Shown in pieces: positions 8,499-16,101 of a stretch of DNA of 16,825 nt; within the stretch, counting starts at the first letter, position 1, and every line of letters begins with the position of its first letter. Both the position numbers and the translations under genes were made by a program. The stretch covers positions 1 to 16,825 of the forward strand of contig JAAEZW010000013.1 of assembly GCA_018222665.1 (NCBI GenBank). Reading direction: 5' to 3'. Under the pieces are notes generated by a model. The model was not told the origin of the DNA. It saw nothing but the letters and a program-made list of their open reading frames with translations, and made no database searches. Origin of the DNA: Paracoccaceae bacterium. GTDB lineage: Bacteria > Pseudomonadota > Alphaproteobacteria > Rhodobacterales > Rhodobacteraceae.

Positions 8499-9229
8499 GC
8501 GGATTTGTAAGTTTTGTGGGCTCTGGCCCCGGTGATCCCGAATTGTTGACGGTAAAGGCCGTTGATCGCCTGCGCCGTGCGGATGTGATTTTGTTTGATG
8601 ATCTGTCCTCAGGTCCAATTTTGTCCCATGCTGCATCGTCCTGTGAATTGGTGGCGGTTGGCAAACGTGCGGGACGACCATCGCCCAAACAGCACCACGT
8701 CAGTCGCCTATTGGTGGATTACGCCGAAACAGGTGCGCAGGTTGTGCGCCTGAAATCGGGCGACAGCGGATTGTTTGGCCGTTTGGAAGAAGAACAAGAT
8801 GCGCTGCATGCTGCGGGCATTAAGTATGAAATTATCCCTGGCGTCCCCTCGGCCCTTGCAGCTGCGGCGGCGGCGGGCATTCCGTTGACACGGCGTTTGT
8901 CGGCGCGGCGCGTGCAGTTTGTAACAGGGCACAACGTGGATGGCGTTCTGCCCGAGGATTTGAATTTTTTGGCACTTGCAGATCCGCTGGCCACGACAGT
9001 TGTGTTCATGGGGCAGCGCACGTTCCCCAAGTTTTCTGAGCGCCTGTTTGCAGAAGGATTGCCCAAAGATACGCCCGCCCTAATGGCCGAGGCGGTGTCC
9101 AAACCCGAGCAAACTTTGCGGTTTACGACCGTTGGTGCATTGGCGGATGATCTGGCGAAGGAGGTTTCACCAAAACCCGCCCTGATCCTTTATGGTCCGC
9201 TTGCCCAATATGATGAGGCGGACGGATGA
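8495..9229 (+). CDS. cobA: Uroporphyrinogen-III C-methyltransferase CobA (SUMT)
   Basis: CobA methylates uroporphyrinogen III at C-2 and C-7 to make precorrin-2, the entry point into the corrin pathway. The 244-residue length fits the stand-alone SUMT form, with no CysG-type dehydrogenase/chelatase domain. Signatures are FVGSGPGDPELLTVKAVDRL (about 7-26), ADVILFDDL, GKRAGR and IIPGVPSALAAAAAAGIPLT. Two motifs depart from the common SUMT form: RLKSGDSGLFGR at residues 85-96 where RLKGGDP-type sequences are usual, and LTRRLSARRVQFVTGH where LTHR-type sequences are usual. These may be lineage-specific. It overlaps cobB and cobF by ATGA at each end. Confidence 0.93.
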   Translation: MSGFVSFVGSGPGDPELLTVKAVDRLRRADVILFDDLSSGPILSHAASSCELVAVGKRAGRPSPKQHHVSRLLVDYAETGAQVVRLKSGDSGLFGRLEEEQDALHAAGIKYEIIPGVPSALAAAAAAGIPLTRRLSARRVQFVTGHNVDGVLPEDLNFLALADPLATTVVFMGQRTFPKFSERLFAEGLPKDTPALMAEAVSKPEQTLRFTTVGALADDLAKEVSPKPALILYGPLAQYDEADG

Positions 9230-9969
9230 TCGAACTTTTGCTGATCGGCATTGGGACAGGTAATCCTGATCACATCACGCGGCAGGCGGAAAAGGCGATT
9301 GCCAGCGCCGATTTGATTATGATCCCAACCAAGGGGGATAATAAGGCGGATTTGGCCGATTTGCGTCATGATATTTGCGCCCAGATTGCAGGTGTTGATC
9401 TGTCGCGTATCGTGGAATTTGAATTGCCTGTGCGCGATCCTGCGATCCCCTATGTGGACCGTGTGCATCATTGGCATGATGCGATTGCCGATGTGTGGCA
9501 GGCGACCATTCAGGGAAATATCAAAACGGGTAAAGTGGCGCTGTTGATTTGGGGAGATCCATCGCTTTATGACAGTTCGCTGCGCATTGCATCGCGCCTG
9601 AACCCTGTGCCCAAAATTTCGGTTTTACCGGGGCTGACATCATTACAGATTTTAACGGCTGCGCATGCCATTCCGATCAATGAATTGGCGCGTCCCTTTG
9701 TGGTTACCACGGGGCGTCAGTTGCGCGACAATGGCTGGCCCACGGGCGTCGATACAGTGGCTGTGATGCTGGATGGCGAATGTTCGTTTCAAAGTTTGGA
9801 AAACCAAAATTGCCAGATTTATTGGGGCGCATATGTTGGCATGAAAGAGGAAATCTTGATCCAAGGTCCATTAGACCAAGTGACAGATCAGATTGTTGAA
9901 ACACGTGCCAAAGCCCGCGAAAACCATGGCTGGATCATGGATATTTATGTTCTGAAGTTGTTGGACTAG
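9226..9969 (+). CDS. cobF: Precorrin-6A synthase (deacetylating) CobF
   Basis: CobF removes the extruded two-carbon unit of precorrin-5 as acetate and methylates C-1, giving precorrin-6A. It is characteristic of the aerobic pathway. The 247-residue protein carries LIGIGTGNPDHITRQAEKAI (about 5-24), the CobF-typical ADLIMIPTKG (about 29-38), LLIWGDPSLYDSSLRIASRL and VLPGLTSLQILTAAHAIPIN. P. denitrificans CobF is about 261 residues. It is the last gene of the cob run. Its TAG stop lies in the CTAG at 9966-9969 that also holds the stop of the convergent kdgK, so no terminator fits between the two genes. Confidence 0.95.
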   Translation: MIELLLIGIGTGNPDHITRQAEKAIASADLIMIPTKGDNKADLADLRHDICAQIAGVDLSRIVEFELPVRDPAIPYVDRVHHWHDAIADVWQATIQGNIKTGKVALLIWGDPSLYDSSLRIASRLNPVPKISVLPGLTSLQILTAAHAIPINELARPFVVTTGRQLRDNGWPTGVDTVAVMLDGECSFQSLENQNCQIYWGAYVGMKEEILIQGPLDQVTDQIVETRAKARENHGWIMDIYVLKLLD

Positions 9970-10892
9970 CCTTGCCTGTTTGCAAGGTGCACCAATTCCC
10001 TATCGGGTAAAATCGCGCCGCGGTGCTGGACCACCCGAGCTGCCAGATCATGCGCCTGTATCAGGCGTTCGCCCACGGATGCGCCTGCGATGTACCCTGC
10101 TAAAAAGCCTGCGTTAAAGCTATCGCCCGCCGCGGTGGAATCCACGACGTTTGCGGCTGCGCCATAGGTTTGCACGGTATCTTGTTCCAAATCATAAGGT
10201 CCCAAATGTCCCTGTTTTAGCGCGCCGACACGTGGACCATGTTTGCACAGGCGTGCAACCACTGATGATGCATCTGCATCGTTGAAAATATGCATTTCAT
10301 CATCGACCGAAGGCAGGGCAAGCGTTGCAAAATCCCACATAACCGCATTTGTTTCACGCGCGATTTCGGGGCTTTCCCACAGTTTCGGGCGATGGTTACT
10401 GTCATAGGCCACGATGCCCCCGCGCGCCTGATAATATATCAACGCCTCAATCAGGGCGTGGCGTTGCGTGGGGGGTAATATGGCCAAGGATATGCCCGAC
10501 ACATAGACCAAATCAAACCGTGATAGGATGTTCATGCCAAGTGTGCATTCGGGCCCAAACAACGTGCGTGCAGCGCTGTCAGATCGCCAATAGCTAAACC
10601 GCCGCTCGCCCTGATTATCTGTTTCGATTGCATAAAGGCCAGGTGTTTTTGTCGGATGGCGCGCCACGCAATCCTGCGCAATTCCGTGGGTGTGCATATG
10701 TGCCAGAACCCGATCAGAAAAGGCATCCTGACCCAACACAGTCACATAATGAACCTCTGCGCGACCCTTTAGCAGGTGCGTTAAATACACGGCCGTGTTG
10801 TATGTATCGCCTGCGATGCCAATTTGTGCTGTCTCTGCTGTTTGCAGGGACAGTTCAATCATGACTTCGCCGATGCATGCAATTTTCGTCAA
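9966..10892 (-). CDS. kdgK: 2-dehydro-3-deoxygluconokinase (PfkB family)
   Basis: KDG kinase phosphorylates 2-keto-3-deoxygluconate to KDPG, feeding the Entner-Doudoroff aldolase step. The 308-residue protein is a PfkB/ribokinase-fold kinase. It has N-terminal IGEVMIEL, the substrate-site block AGDTYNTAVYL (about 28-38), ERRFSYWRSDSAARTLF (about 96-112, KdgK-like) and the C-terminal PfkB signature DSTAAGDSFNAGFLAGY with the catalytic Asp in AAGD. The start codon is TTG at 10892: GAGGAG lies five bases upstream (10903-10898), and the first ATG downstream would remove part of the first beta strand. It is convergent with cobF (4-bp overlap) and divergent from the paa operon. Nothing links it functionally to either neighbour. 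The exact sugar-acid substrate is inferred from family motifs. Confidence 0.85.
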   Translation of the reverse strand: MTKIACIGEVMIELSLQTAETAQIGIAGDTYNTAVYLTHLLKGRAEVHYVTVLGQDAFSDRVLAHMHTHGIAQDCVARHPTKTPGLYAIETDNQGERRFSYWRSDSAARTLFGPECTLGMNILSRFDLVYVSGISLAILPPTQRHALIEALIYYQARGGIVAYDSNHRPKLWESPEIARETNAVMWDFATLALPSVDDEMHIFNDADASSVVARLCKHGPRVGALKQGHLGPYDLEQDTVQTYGAAANVVDSTAAGDSFNAGFLAGYIAGASVGERLIQAHDLAARVVQHRGAILPDRELVHLANRQG

Positions 10893-10897
10893 GAAGG

Positions 10898-10903
10898 CTC
10901 CTC
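10898..10903 (-). promoter_or_regulatory. Strong ribosome binding site for the TTG start of kdgK
   Basis: GAGGAG on the - strand with a five-base spacer to TTG (10892-10890). No ATG or GTG lies at this distance, so the site decides the start codon. Confidence 0.6.
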
Positions 10904-10958
10904 AAACTCTGATCTCGATGGTTTCAAAATTGGGTGAAAAGAGCAAGGTGAGAAATGC

Positions 10959-10993
10959 GTTACAAAAATATTTTATACTTCATATTTCGTAAC
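10959..10993. promoter_or_regulatory. Spaced inverted repeat, candidate operator/promoter region of the paa operon
   Basis: The half-sites GTTACAAAA (10959-10967) and TTTCGTAAC (10985-10993) form an inverted repeat with one mismatch in nine positions. Their centres are about 30 bp, or three helical turns, apart. Between them lies a perfect 10-bp AT palindrome (AAAATATTTT, 10965-10974), followed by a TATACT hexamer (10974-10979) that could be a -10 element of the + strand operon. The 156-bp region between kdgK and the thiolase gene is much more AT-rich than the genes around it. The regulator is unknown; the paaR-like TetR protein nearby is one candidate. Confidence 0.35.
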
Positions 10994-11022
10994 ATAAATC
11001 TTGAGTGACCCTGTGAATCGTG

Positions 11023-11041
11023 TTATTTTGAAGCAGAATAA
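11023..11041 (+). promoter_or_regulatory. AT-rich hairpin in the presumed paa operon leader
   Basis: TTATTTT (11023-11029) can pair with AGAATAA (11035-11041), including one G-U pair, around a five-base GAAGC loop. It lies just before the AAAAGG ribosome binding site of the thiolase gene. The stem is weak, so a biological role is doubtful; it could equally be a short operator-like DNA palindrome. Confidence 0.15.
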
Positions 11042-11048
11042 AAGGAAA

Positions 11049-12257
11049 ATGGCATTGGACGCATTTATCTGTGACGGGGTTCGCACCCCAATTGGGAAAT
11101 TTGGTGGCGCGCTTTCATCCGTGCGTGCAGATGATCTGGCGGCCTTGCCAATTACGGAACTGCTGGCGCGTCATCCGCAGGTGGATTGGTCGCAAACGGA
11201 TGAGGTTATTTACGGCGATGCGAACCAAGCGGGCGAGGATAACCGCAACGTTGCCCGTATGGCGGCCCTTTTGGCGGGATTGCCGCAGGATGTGCCAGGG
11301 ATCACTGTAAACCGTCTGTGCGCCAGTGGTATGGACGCCGTTGGTTTTGCCGCACGTGGGATCAAATCGGGGGATTACGAATTGGTGATCGCAGGGGGCG
11401 TTGAAAGCATGTCCCGCGCCCCGTTCGTTATGCCCAAGGCCGAAACCGCATTTTCCCGCAGCAATGCAGTTTATGACACAACCATCGGGTGGCGTTTTGT
11501 AAACCCGAAAATGGACGCGGCCTATGGTACGGACAGCATGCCCGAAACCGCAGATCATGTTGCCGATGATTATGAGATCAGTCGCGCAGATCAGGACGCC
11601 TTTGCCCTGCGCTCTCAGGAACGCTGGGCGGCGGCGCAGGCGGCGGGTCGGTTTGCAGACGAATTGTGTTCTGTCAGCATACCGCAACGTCGGGGGGATC
11701 CCATCGTTGTTGATACAGATGAACATCCACGCCCCCAAACGACAGTAGAAAGTTTGAGGAAATTGCGCGGCATTAATGGCGCGGATAAATCGGTCACTGC
11801 GGGCAATGCCAGCGGTGTGAACGATGGCGCAGCCGCACTTTTACTGGCTTCATCCGCGGCGGTGCAGTCCCATGGATTGACGCCAATGGCGCGGGTGGTG
11901 TGCATGGCCTCTGCGGGCGTTGCGCCGCGCGTTATGGGCATTGGCCCCGTTCCCGCCAGCCAAAAGGCATTGGCGCGTGCGGGTCTAACGATTGCCGACA
12001 TGGACATCATTGAATTGAACGAGGCGTTCGCAAGTCAGGGATTGGCCACGCTGCGCGCCTTGGGCGTTGCGGATGATGATGCGCGCGTCAATCCAAATGG
12101 CGGTGCGATTGCGATGGGGCATCCATTGGGGATGTCGGGTGCGCGCCTTGTTTTGGGTGCGGCGCATGAATTGAAACGACGCGGTGGGCGCTATGCACTG
12201 TGTACAATGTGCGTCGGTGTGGGGCAGGGAACCGCCCTAATCTTAGAACGTGTATAA
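11049..12257 (+). CDS. paaJ: Acetyl-CoA acyltransferase of phenylacetate/3-oxoadipate type (PaaJ/PcaF-like)
   Basis: A thiolase expected to cleave 3-oxoadipyl-CoA (and 3-oxo-5,6-dehydrosuberyl-CoA) to acetyl-CoA and a shorter acyl-CoA in the lower phenylacetate pathway. The 402-residue length fits PaaJ/PcaF. The N-terminus [18 protein letters not shown] is typical. The acylated cysteine is Cys91 in [11 protein letters not shown]; His358 in [13 protein letters not shown] and Cys388 in [10 protein letters not shown] complete the catalytic set. [13 protein letters not shown] and [10 protein letters not shown] are also present. The ATG at 11049 is preferred over a TTG at 11001 because AAAAGG precedes it and the family starts at this point. 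It is followed after 11 bp by paaA. PaaJ and PcaF cannot be told apart from sequence alone; the position with paaA-E favours the phenylacetate role. Confidence 0.88.
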   Translation: MALDAFICDGVRTPIGKFGGALSSVRADDLAALPITELLARHPQVDWSQTDEVIYGDANQAGEDNRNVARMAALLAGLPQDVPGITVNRLCASGMDAVGFAARGIKSGDYELVIAGGVESMSRAPFVMPKAETAFSRSNAVYDTTIGWRFVNPKMDAAYGTDSMPETADHVADDYEISRADQDAFALRSQERWAAAQAAGRFADELCSVSIPQRRGDPIVVDTDEHPRPQTTVESLRKLRGINGADKSVTAGNASGVNDGAAALLLASSAAVQSHGLTPMARVVCMASAGVAPRVMGIGPVPASQKALARAGLTIADMDIIELNEAFASQGLATLRALGVADDDARVNPNGGAIAMGHPLGMSGARLVLGAAHELKRRGGRYALCTMCVGVGQGTALILERV

Positions 12258-12268
12258 GGAGTGATCTG

Positions 12269-13255
12269 ATGTATGCACAAATGGTAAAGTCGGAAAATAC
12301 GGATAGCGGTCCTGAATTGGACGCCTTCCAAGCGCGCATTGATGCAGGCGAAAAGATTGAACCAAAGGATTGGATGCCTGCGGGCTATCGTAAAACCCTG
12401 ATCCGTCAGATCTCGCAACATGCGCATTCCGAAATCGTGGGACAACTGCCCGAGGGCAATTGGATCACCCGCGCCCCAACCTTGGAACGCAAGGCGATTT
12501 TGCTGGCCAAGGTGCAGGATGAGGCGGGACATGGCCTATACCTTTATTGTGCGGCGGAAACACTGGGCGTTAGCCGCGATGAGTTGACCGAGATGTTGTT
12601 GGATGGACGCATGAAATATTCGTCAATCTTTAACTATCCAACGCTGACATGGGCCGATATTGGCGCGATTGGGTGGTTGGTCGATGGTGCGGCCATCATG
12701 AACCAAGTGCCGCTGCAGCGCACATCATACGGCCCCTATGCCCGCGCGATGGTGCGCATCTGTAAAGAAGAAAGTTTCCATCAACGTCAGGGCTATGACA
12801 TCATGATGAAAATGGCCCAAGGATCAGAGGCGCAAAAGCGCATGGCGCAGGATGCGTTGAACCGTTATTGGTATCCTTCGCTGATGATGTTTGGCCCCTC
12901 TGACAAAGAAAGCGTGCATTCCGCGCAATCCATGAAATGGCGGATCAAGATCAATTCAAATGATGAATTGCGCCAAAAATTTGTGGATCAAACGGTGCCA
13001 CAGGCGGAATATCTGGGCCTGACTGTACCAGACGACAACCTGCGCCTAAATCCAGAAACAGGTCATTATGAATTTTCCGAACCTGACTGGACCGAATTTT
13101 TTGAAGTGCTGAACGGAAACGGCCCCTGCAACAAAGAGCGCCTAGAGGCCCGCAATAAGGCATGGGATGACGGACAGTGGGTGCGGGATGGAATGATGGC
13201 GCATGCCCGCAAAAAAGCGGCCCGCGCCGCCGCATCAAAGGTGGCCGCAGAATGA
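12269..13255 (+). CDS. paaA: 1,2-phenylacetyl-CoA epoxidase, catalytic subunit PaaA
   Basis: PaaA is the diiron oxygenase subunit of the PaaABC(D)E complex, which epoxidises the ring of phenylacetyl-CoA with O2. The 328-residue product has a ferritin-like fold with iron-ligand type motifs HAHSEIVG (51-58), DEAGHGLY (84-91) and [10 protein letters not shown] (166-175). Conserved PaaA segments are [21 protein letters not shown] and [16 protein letters not shown]. The ATG at 12269 has a perfect AAGGAG seven bases upstream (12256-12261, overlapping the thiolase stop). The frame is open further upstream (12200), but that part is read out of frame within the thiolase gene. It overlaps paaB in ATGA. 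Confidence 0.96.
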   Translation: MYAQMVKSENTDSGPELDAFQARIDAGEKIEPKDWMPAGYRKTLIRQISQHAHSEIVGQLPEGNWITRAPTLERKAILLAKVQDEAGHGLYLYCAAETLGVSRDELTEMLLDGRMKYSSIFNYPTLTWADIGAIGWLVDGAAIMNQVPLQRTSYGPYARAMVRICKEESFHQRQGYDIMMKMAQGSEAQKRMAQDALNRYWYPSLMMFGPSDKESVHSAQSMKWRIKINSNDELRQKFVDQTVPQAEYLGLTVPDDNLRLNPETGHYEFSEPDWTEFFEVLNGNGPCNKERLEARNKAWDDGQWVRDGMMAHARKKAARAAASKVAAE

Positions 13256-13557
13256 GTGATCAAAACACAAACCCCCGCACGGAATGGCCGCTTTGGGAAA
13301 TTTTCATCCGCGGTCAGCATGGCATGTCACATCGTCATGTTGGATCGCTGCATGCACCAGATGCGGAAATGGCCATCAAAAATGCGCGTGATGTTTACAC
13401 GCGCCGAAATGAAGGCGTCAGCATCTGGGTGGTTGAAGCGGAAAAAATCACTGCCTCCTCCCCATCAGACAAGGGGCCGATGTATGAACCCTCGCAATCC
13501 AAAGTGTACCGTCACCCAACATTTTTTGATATTCCCGATGATGTAGGGGCCATGTAA
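13252..13557 (+). CDS. paaB: 1,2-phenylacetyl-CoA epoxidase subunit PaaB
   Basis: A small subunit of the phenylacetyl-CoA epoxidase. In E. coli PaaB is essential for ring epoxidation, possibly by bridging PaaAC dimers. The 101-residue product has the family stretches [20 protein letters not shown] (about 12-31), [19 protein letters not shown] and SIWVVEA, and ends with [19 protein letters not shown]. coli PaaB is 95 residues. The start overlaps paaA in ATGA and the stop overlaps the paaC start by one base (TAATG at 13555-13559). Confidence 0.95.
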   Translation: MSDQNTNPRTEWPLWEIFIRGQHGMSHRHVGSLHAPDAEMAIKNARDVYTRRNEGVSIWVVEAEKITASSPSDKGPMYEPSQSKVYRHPTFFDIPDDVGAM

Positions 13558-14312
13558 TGGGCGATCATTTGTTTGAATTCCTGCTTCGGCAGGGAGACAA
13601 TACCCTTATCCTATCGCACCGCATCAGCGAATGGTGTGGACACGCGCCAATTATCGAAGAAGATATTGCCTTGGCCAACATTGCACTTGATCTCTTGGGG
13701 CAGACGCAGATGTGGCTGGGCCTGGCGGCCGAAGTTGAGGGCGCAGGGCGCAGCGCCGATGATTTGGCGATGCTGCGCGATGCATGGGATTTCCGAAATT
13801 CGATTTTGGTTGAACGTCCAAATGGGGATTTTGGCCAAACAATGATGCGGCAATTTTTGTTTGATGCCTATCACGTGGAACTGCTGAACAAGTTGGTTAA
13901 CAGCGCGGATGAACGGATCGCCGCGATTGCCGCCAAATCGTTGAAAGAGGTTGAGTATCATGTTGAACGCTCTGCCAGCACAGTGATCGCGCTGGGCGAT
14001 GGCAGCGAAGAAAGCCATGCGCGCATGCAGGCGGCGTTAGATGATCAATGGACATTTGCGGGCGAATTGTTTGAAACGGACGCAGGGGATCATGCATTGA
14101 ACGATGCGGGTATTGCGCCCCTACCATCCAGTTTGCGTGTAGGCTTTGAGGTACGTGCAATGGCCGTGTTGGGGGACGCAACCCTGATTATTCCTGAAAC
14201 AACATTCGCCCATTCGGGCGGACGTTCGGGGAAACGCCACAGCGAACATTTGGGTCACCTGCTGACGCAGATGCAATGGTTACAACGTGCCTATCCGGGG
14301 GCCACGTGGTAA
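13557..14312 (+). CDS. paaC: 1,2-phenylacetyl-CoA epoxidase, structural subunit PaaC
   Basis: PaaC is the ferritin-like partner of PaaA; it stabilises the alpha-beta heterodimer rather than holding the catalytic diiron site. The 251-residue protein matches E. coli PaaC in length and has LILSHRISEWCGHAP (about 17-31), EDIALANIALDLLGQTQMWL (about 35-54), FDAYHVELL, KEVEYHVERSASTVIALGDG and HSEHLGHLLTQMQWLQRAYPG near the C-terminus. The gene starts one base before the end of paaB and overlaps paaD by 7 nt, so all subunits are translationally linked. Confidence 0.95.
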   Translation: MGDHLFEFLLRQGDNTLILSHRISEWCGHAPIIEEDIALANIALDLLGQTQMWLGLAAEVEGAGRSADDLAMLRDAWDFRNSILVERPNGDFGQTMMRQFLFDAYHVELLNKLVNSADERIAAIAAKSLKEVEYHVERSASTVIALGDGSEESHARMQAALDDQWTFAGELFETDAGDHALNDAGIAPLPSSLRVGFEVRAMAVLGDATLIIPETTFAHSGGRSGKRHSEHLGHLLTQMQWLQRAYPGATW

Positions 14313-14770
14313 AGAGCCCCGATATAGACACAGTTTGGCAATGGTTGGATCAGGTGCCTGATCCTGAAATTCCCGTTATTTCTTTGGTTGATTTGGGGAT
14401 TGTGCGCGATGTCGCCTATCAGGGCGATAGATTGCGCATCACGCTCAGCCCAACATATTCGGGATGCCCCGCAACCCGCGTGATCGAAGAAGATGTGCGC
14501 ACAGCCATGCGGGATCACGGGATCGAACAGGTTATCATCAATCAGCAAATTTCGCCCCCCTGGACCACCGATTGGATGTCCGACAAGGGCAAGGCGAAAT
14601 TACAAGACTATGGCATCGCCCCACCCAGTGCCAAGGGTCAGCCAGAGGCCTGCCCCATCTGCGGTGCAGGGGCGGTCAGCCTTGTGTCGCAATTCGGGTC
14701 CACCCCCTGCAAGGCGCATTGGCGGTGCGAGGAGTGCCGCGAATCCTTTGATTACTTCAAATGTATTTAG
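14306..14770 (+). CDS. paaD: Phenylacetyl-CoA epoxidase accessory protein PaaD
   Basis: PaaD is a MIP18/SufT-like (DUF59) protein thought to help deliver Fe-S or metal centres to the epoxidase, probably to PaaE. The N-terminal DUF59 domain has the block PDPEIPVISLVDLGIVRDV and the conserved Cys in PTYSGCPATRVIEEDV. The C-terminal zinc-ribbon-like part has CPICGAGAV, TPCKAHWRCEECRE and the ending FDYFKCI. The start is uncertain. GTG at 14306 gives 154 residues and a 7-nt overlap with paaC; ATG at 14276 gives 164 residues, nearer the 165 of E. coli PaaD, but a 37-nt overlap and an N-terminus read out of frame from the paaC 3' end. Neither has a strong ribosome binding site. Confidence 0.9.
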   Translation: MVKSPDIDTVWQWLDQVPDPEIPVISLVDLGIVRDVAYQGDRLRITLSPTYSGCPATRVIEEDVRTAMRDHGIEQVIINQQISPPWTTDWMSDKGKAKLQDYGIAPPSAKGQPEACPICGAGAVSLVSQFGSTPCKAHWRCEECRESFDYFKCI

Positions 14771-14773
14771 GAG
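14769..14773 (+). promoter_or_regulatory. paaE ribosome binding site overlapping the paaD stop codon
   Basis: AGGAG begins inside the paaD TAG stop (14768-14770) and lies seven bases before the paaE ATG at 14781. This arrangement fixes the paaE start and suggests coupled translation. Confidence 0.6.
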
Positions 14774-14780
14774 CGTTAGA

Positions 14781-15842
14781 ATGGCAAAATTTCATTCCCT
14801 GATCGTGACCGATGTTGAAAATACGATCCGTGACGCGATTGTCGTGTCCCTGCGCCCCGAAGAGGGGGCAGAGGCGTTTGATTTCACCCAAGGCCAGTAT
14901 CTGACATTTCGCCAAGAGATTGAGGGCACGGAAATCCGTCGTTCATATTCCATCTGCGCAGGCAAGGGCGAGGGGTTACGGGTTGGGATCAAACGTGTCG
15001 AGGGCGGGGCCTTTTCCAACTGGGCCAATGATACGCTTACCCCCGGAATGCGGGTTGAGGCGATGCCGCCTATGGGAAATTTCCACACGGCAATCGAGCC
15101 TGAACGCGAAAAAAACTATATCGGATTTGCGGGCGGATCGGGCATTACGCCCGTTTTATCCATCCTAAAAACCACGCTACGCGCCGAGCCGCAGTCGAAA
15201 TTCACGCTGGTTTACGCCAATCGCGGTGTGAACACGATCATGTTCAAAGAAGATCTGGAAGATCTGAAAAACCAATTCATGGGGCGTTTGACGATCCTGC
15301 ATATTTTGGAAAGCGATGCGCAGGACATTGATCTGTTTCAGGGGCGCGTGGATCAGGAAAAATGTGACCTTTTGTTCAAGCATTGGATTGATATTGCGGC
15401 CATGGACACAGCCTTTATCTGCGGACCCGAACCGATGATGTTGGCAATCGCGGATGCCCTGCGTCAGCATGGATTACGCGATGATCAGATTAAGTTTGAG
15501 CTGTTCGCCTCGGCCCAACATGGACGATTGGAACAACGCAAAAAAGCGGTCGCAAAAACCGAAAAACCAACGGAATTGGGGGTCACAATCGACGGCACCC
15601 AACGCACCATCACAATGGAGGCGGGGCAGTCGGTTTTGGATGCCGCACTCGATCACGCGCTGGATGCGCCTTATGCCTGTAAGGCGGGTGTCTGTTCGAC
15701 CTGTCGTTGCAAGGTGACAAAGGGCGCGGTTGAAATGATCGCCAATCACGCGCTTGAGGATTATGAAATCGAACAAGGGTATGTGTTGGCCTGCCAATCC
15801 TATCCCACGACGGAACAGGTCGATGTTGAGTTTGATCACTAG
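14781..15842 (+). CDS. paaE: 1,2-phenylacetyl-CoA epoxidase reductase subunit PaaE
   Basis: PaaE passes electrons from NADPH to the PaaA diiron centre. The 353-residue protein has the usual order: a ferredoxin-NADP reductase-like FAD domain with the RRSYSIC motif (53-59), a nucleotide domain starting GFAGGSGITPVLSI (about 115-128) and ending with FICGPEPMMLAIADALR, and a C-terminal plant-type 2Fe-2S domain. The cluster cysteines are Cys300, Cys305, Cys308 and Cys338 (C-x4-C-x2-C-x29-C). E. coli PaaE is 356 residues. The start is fixed by AGGAG in the paaD stop; in-frame sequence upstream is a paaD shadow. It is the last + strand gene here and converges on the regulator gene. Its TAG stop lies in a CTAG. 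Confidence 0.96.
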   Translation: MAKFHSLIVTDVENTIRDAIVVSLRPEEGAEAFDFTQGQYLTFRQEIEGTEIRRSYSICAGKGEGLRVGIKRVEGGAFSNWANDTLTPGMRVEAMPPMGNFHTAIEPEREKNYIGFAGGSGITPVLSILKTTLRAEPQSKFTLVYANRGVNTIMFKEDLEDLKNQFMGRLTILHILESDAQDIDLFQGRVDQEKCDLLFKHWIDIAAMDTAFICGPEPMMLAIADALRQHGLRDDQIKFELFASAQHGRLEQRKKAVAKTEKPTELGVTIDGTQRTITMEAGQSVLDAALDHALDAPYACKAGVCSTCRCKVTKGAVEMIANHALEDYEIEQGYVLACQSYPTTEQVDVEFDH

Positions 15843-15958
15843 GGGTGTTGGTCAATAGCTTGAAATGAAACCAACGATTTCTCATCTTTCCCAGCCGACC
15901 TCGGGTGGCGCTTGCCAATCTTTCGATTTGCAGAGAGCTGAACCTGAGCGCGTTTCAT
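15839..15958 (-). CDS. Doubtful 39-codon ORF in the convergent intergenic region
   Basis: A short - strand frame runs from ATG at 15958 to a TAG sharing CTAG with the paaE stop. The product is strongly basic at its N-terminus (MKRAQVQLSANRKIGKRHPR) and has no domain I recognise. A GAGAGAG tract lies a few bases upstream of the ATG, and the ATG sits in one arm of a 9-bp inverted repeat. At this length an open frame is easily due to chance. It is listed because it fills most of the first third of an otherwise empty stretch. Confidence 0.18.
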   Translation of the reverse strand: MKRAQVQLSANRKIGKRHPRSAGKDEKSLVSFQAIDQHP

Positions 15959-15985
15959 TCTGTATCTCTCTCACCTAGAATGAAA
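15953..15985. repeat. Perfect 9-bp inverted repeat with a 15-base loop
   Basis: TTTCATTCT (15953-15961) and AGAATGAAA (15977-15985) are exact reverse complements. The stem is AT-rich and no run of T follows on either strand, so it is not a standard intrinsic terminator. Read on the - strand, the loop holds an AGGTGAGAGAG stretch and the second arm holds the ATG of the doubtful 39-codon ORF. Confidence 0.4.
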
Positions 15986-16101
15986 TTAATCGGGTTTGTT
16001 CGCATTAAAAACCATGCACAAGGTTGATAGATTTAAAACCTCTGTAGCAAATCAGATGCGCCACGCGAAATTGGCTTGTTTTCAACGCTAGGGACATGGG
16101 G
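15986..16101. other. Remainder of the paaE-paaR convergent intergenic stretch
   Basis: No gene, RNA or clear terminator was seen here. A 5-bp AGGTT/AACCT pair (about 16021-16041) is too weak to call. Both flanking genes point into the region, so transcription ends are expected in it, but no GC-rich stem with a T tract was found. Confidence 0.4.

Noticed and set aside
11001..11048. TTG start that would extend the thiolase by 16 residues
   Set aside because: There is no ribosome binding site before the TTG. The added residues are not family-like, and the ATG at 11049 has AAAAGG and fits the family start.
10893..11048. Cobalamin riboswitch or other leader RNA near the cob genes
   Set aside because: No B12-box-like sequence or conserved riboswitch core was seen here, and the cob operon start is outside the window. 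A covariance-model search would settle it.
11115..11738. 207-codon open frame on the - strand opposite the thiolase gene
   Set aside because: The composition is unlike a protein family (many Cys, His, Ile and Arg) and it lies wholly inside a gene with all catalytic motifs intact. Shadow frame.
15847..15875. GTTGGT/ACCAAC pair just after paaE as a transcription terminator
   Set aside because: The stem is only 6 bp with a 17-base loop and no T run follows, so it does not support a terminator call.
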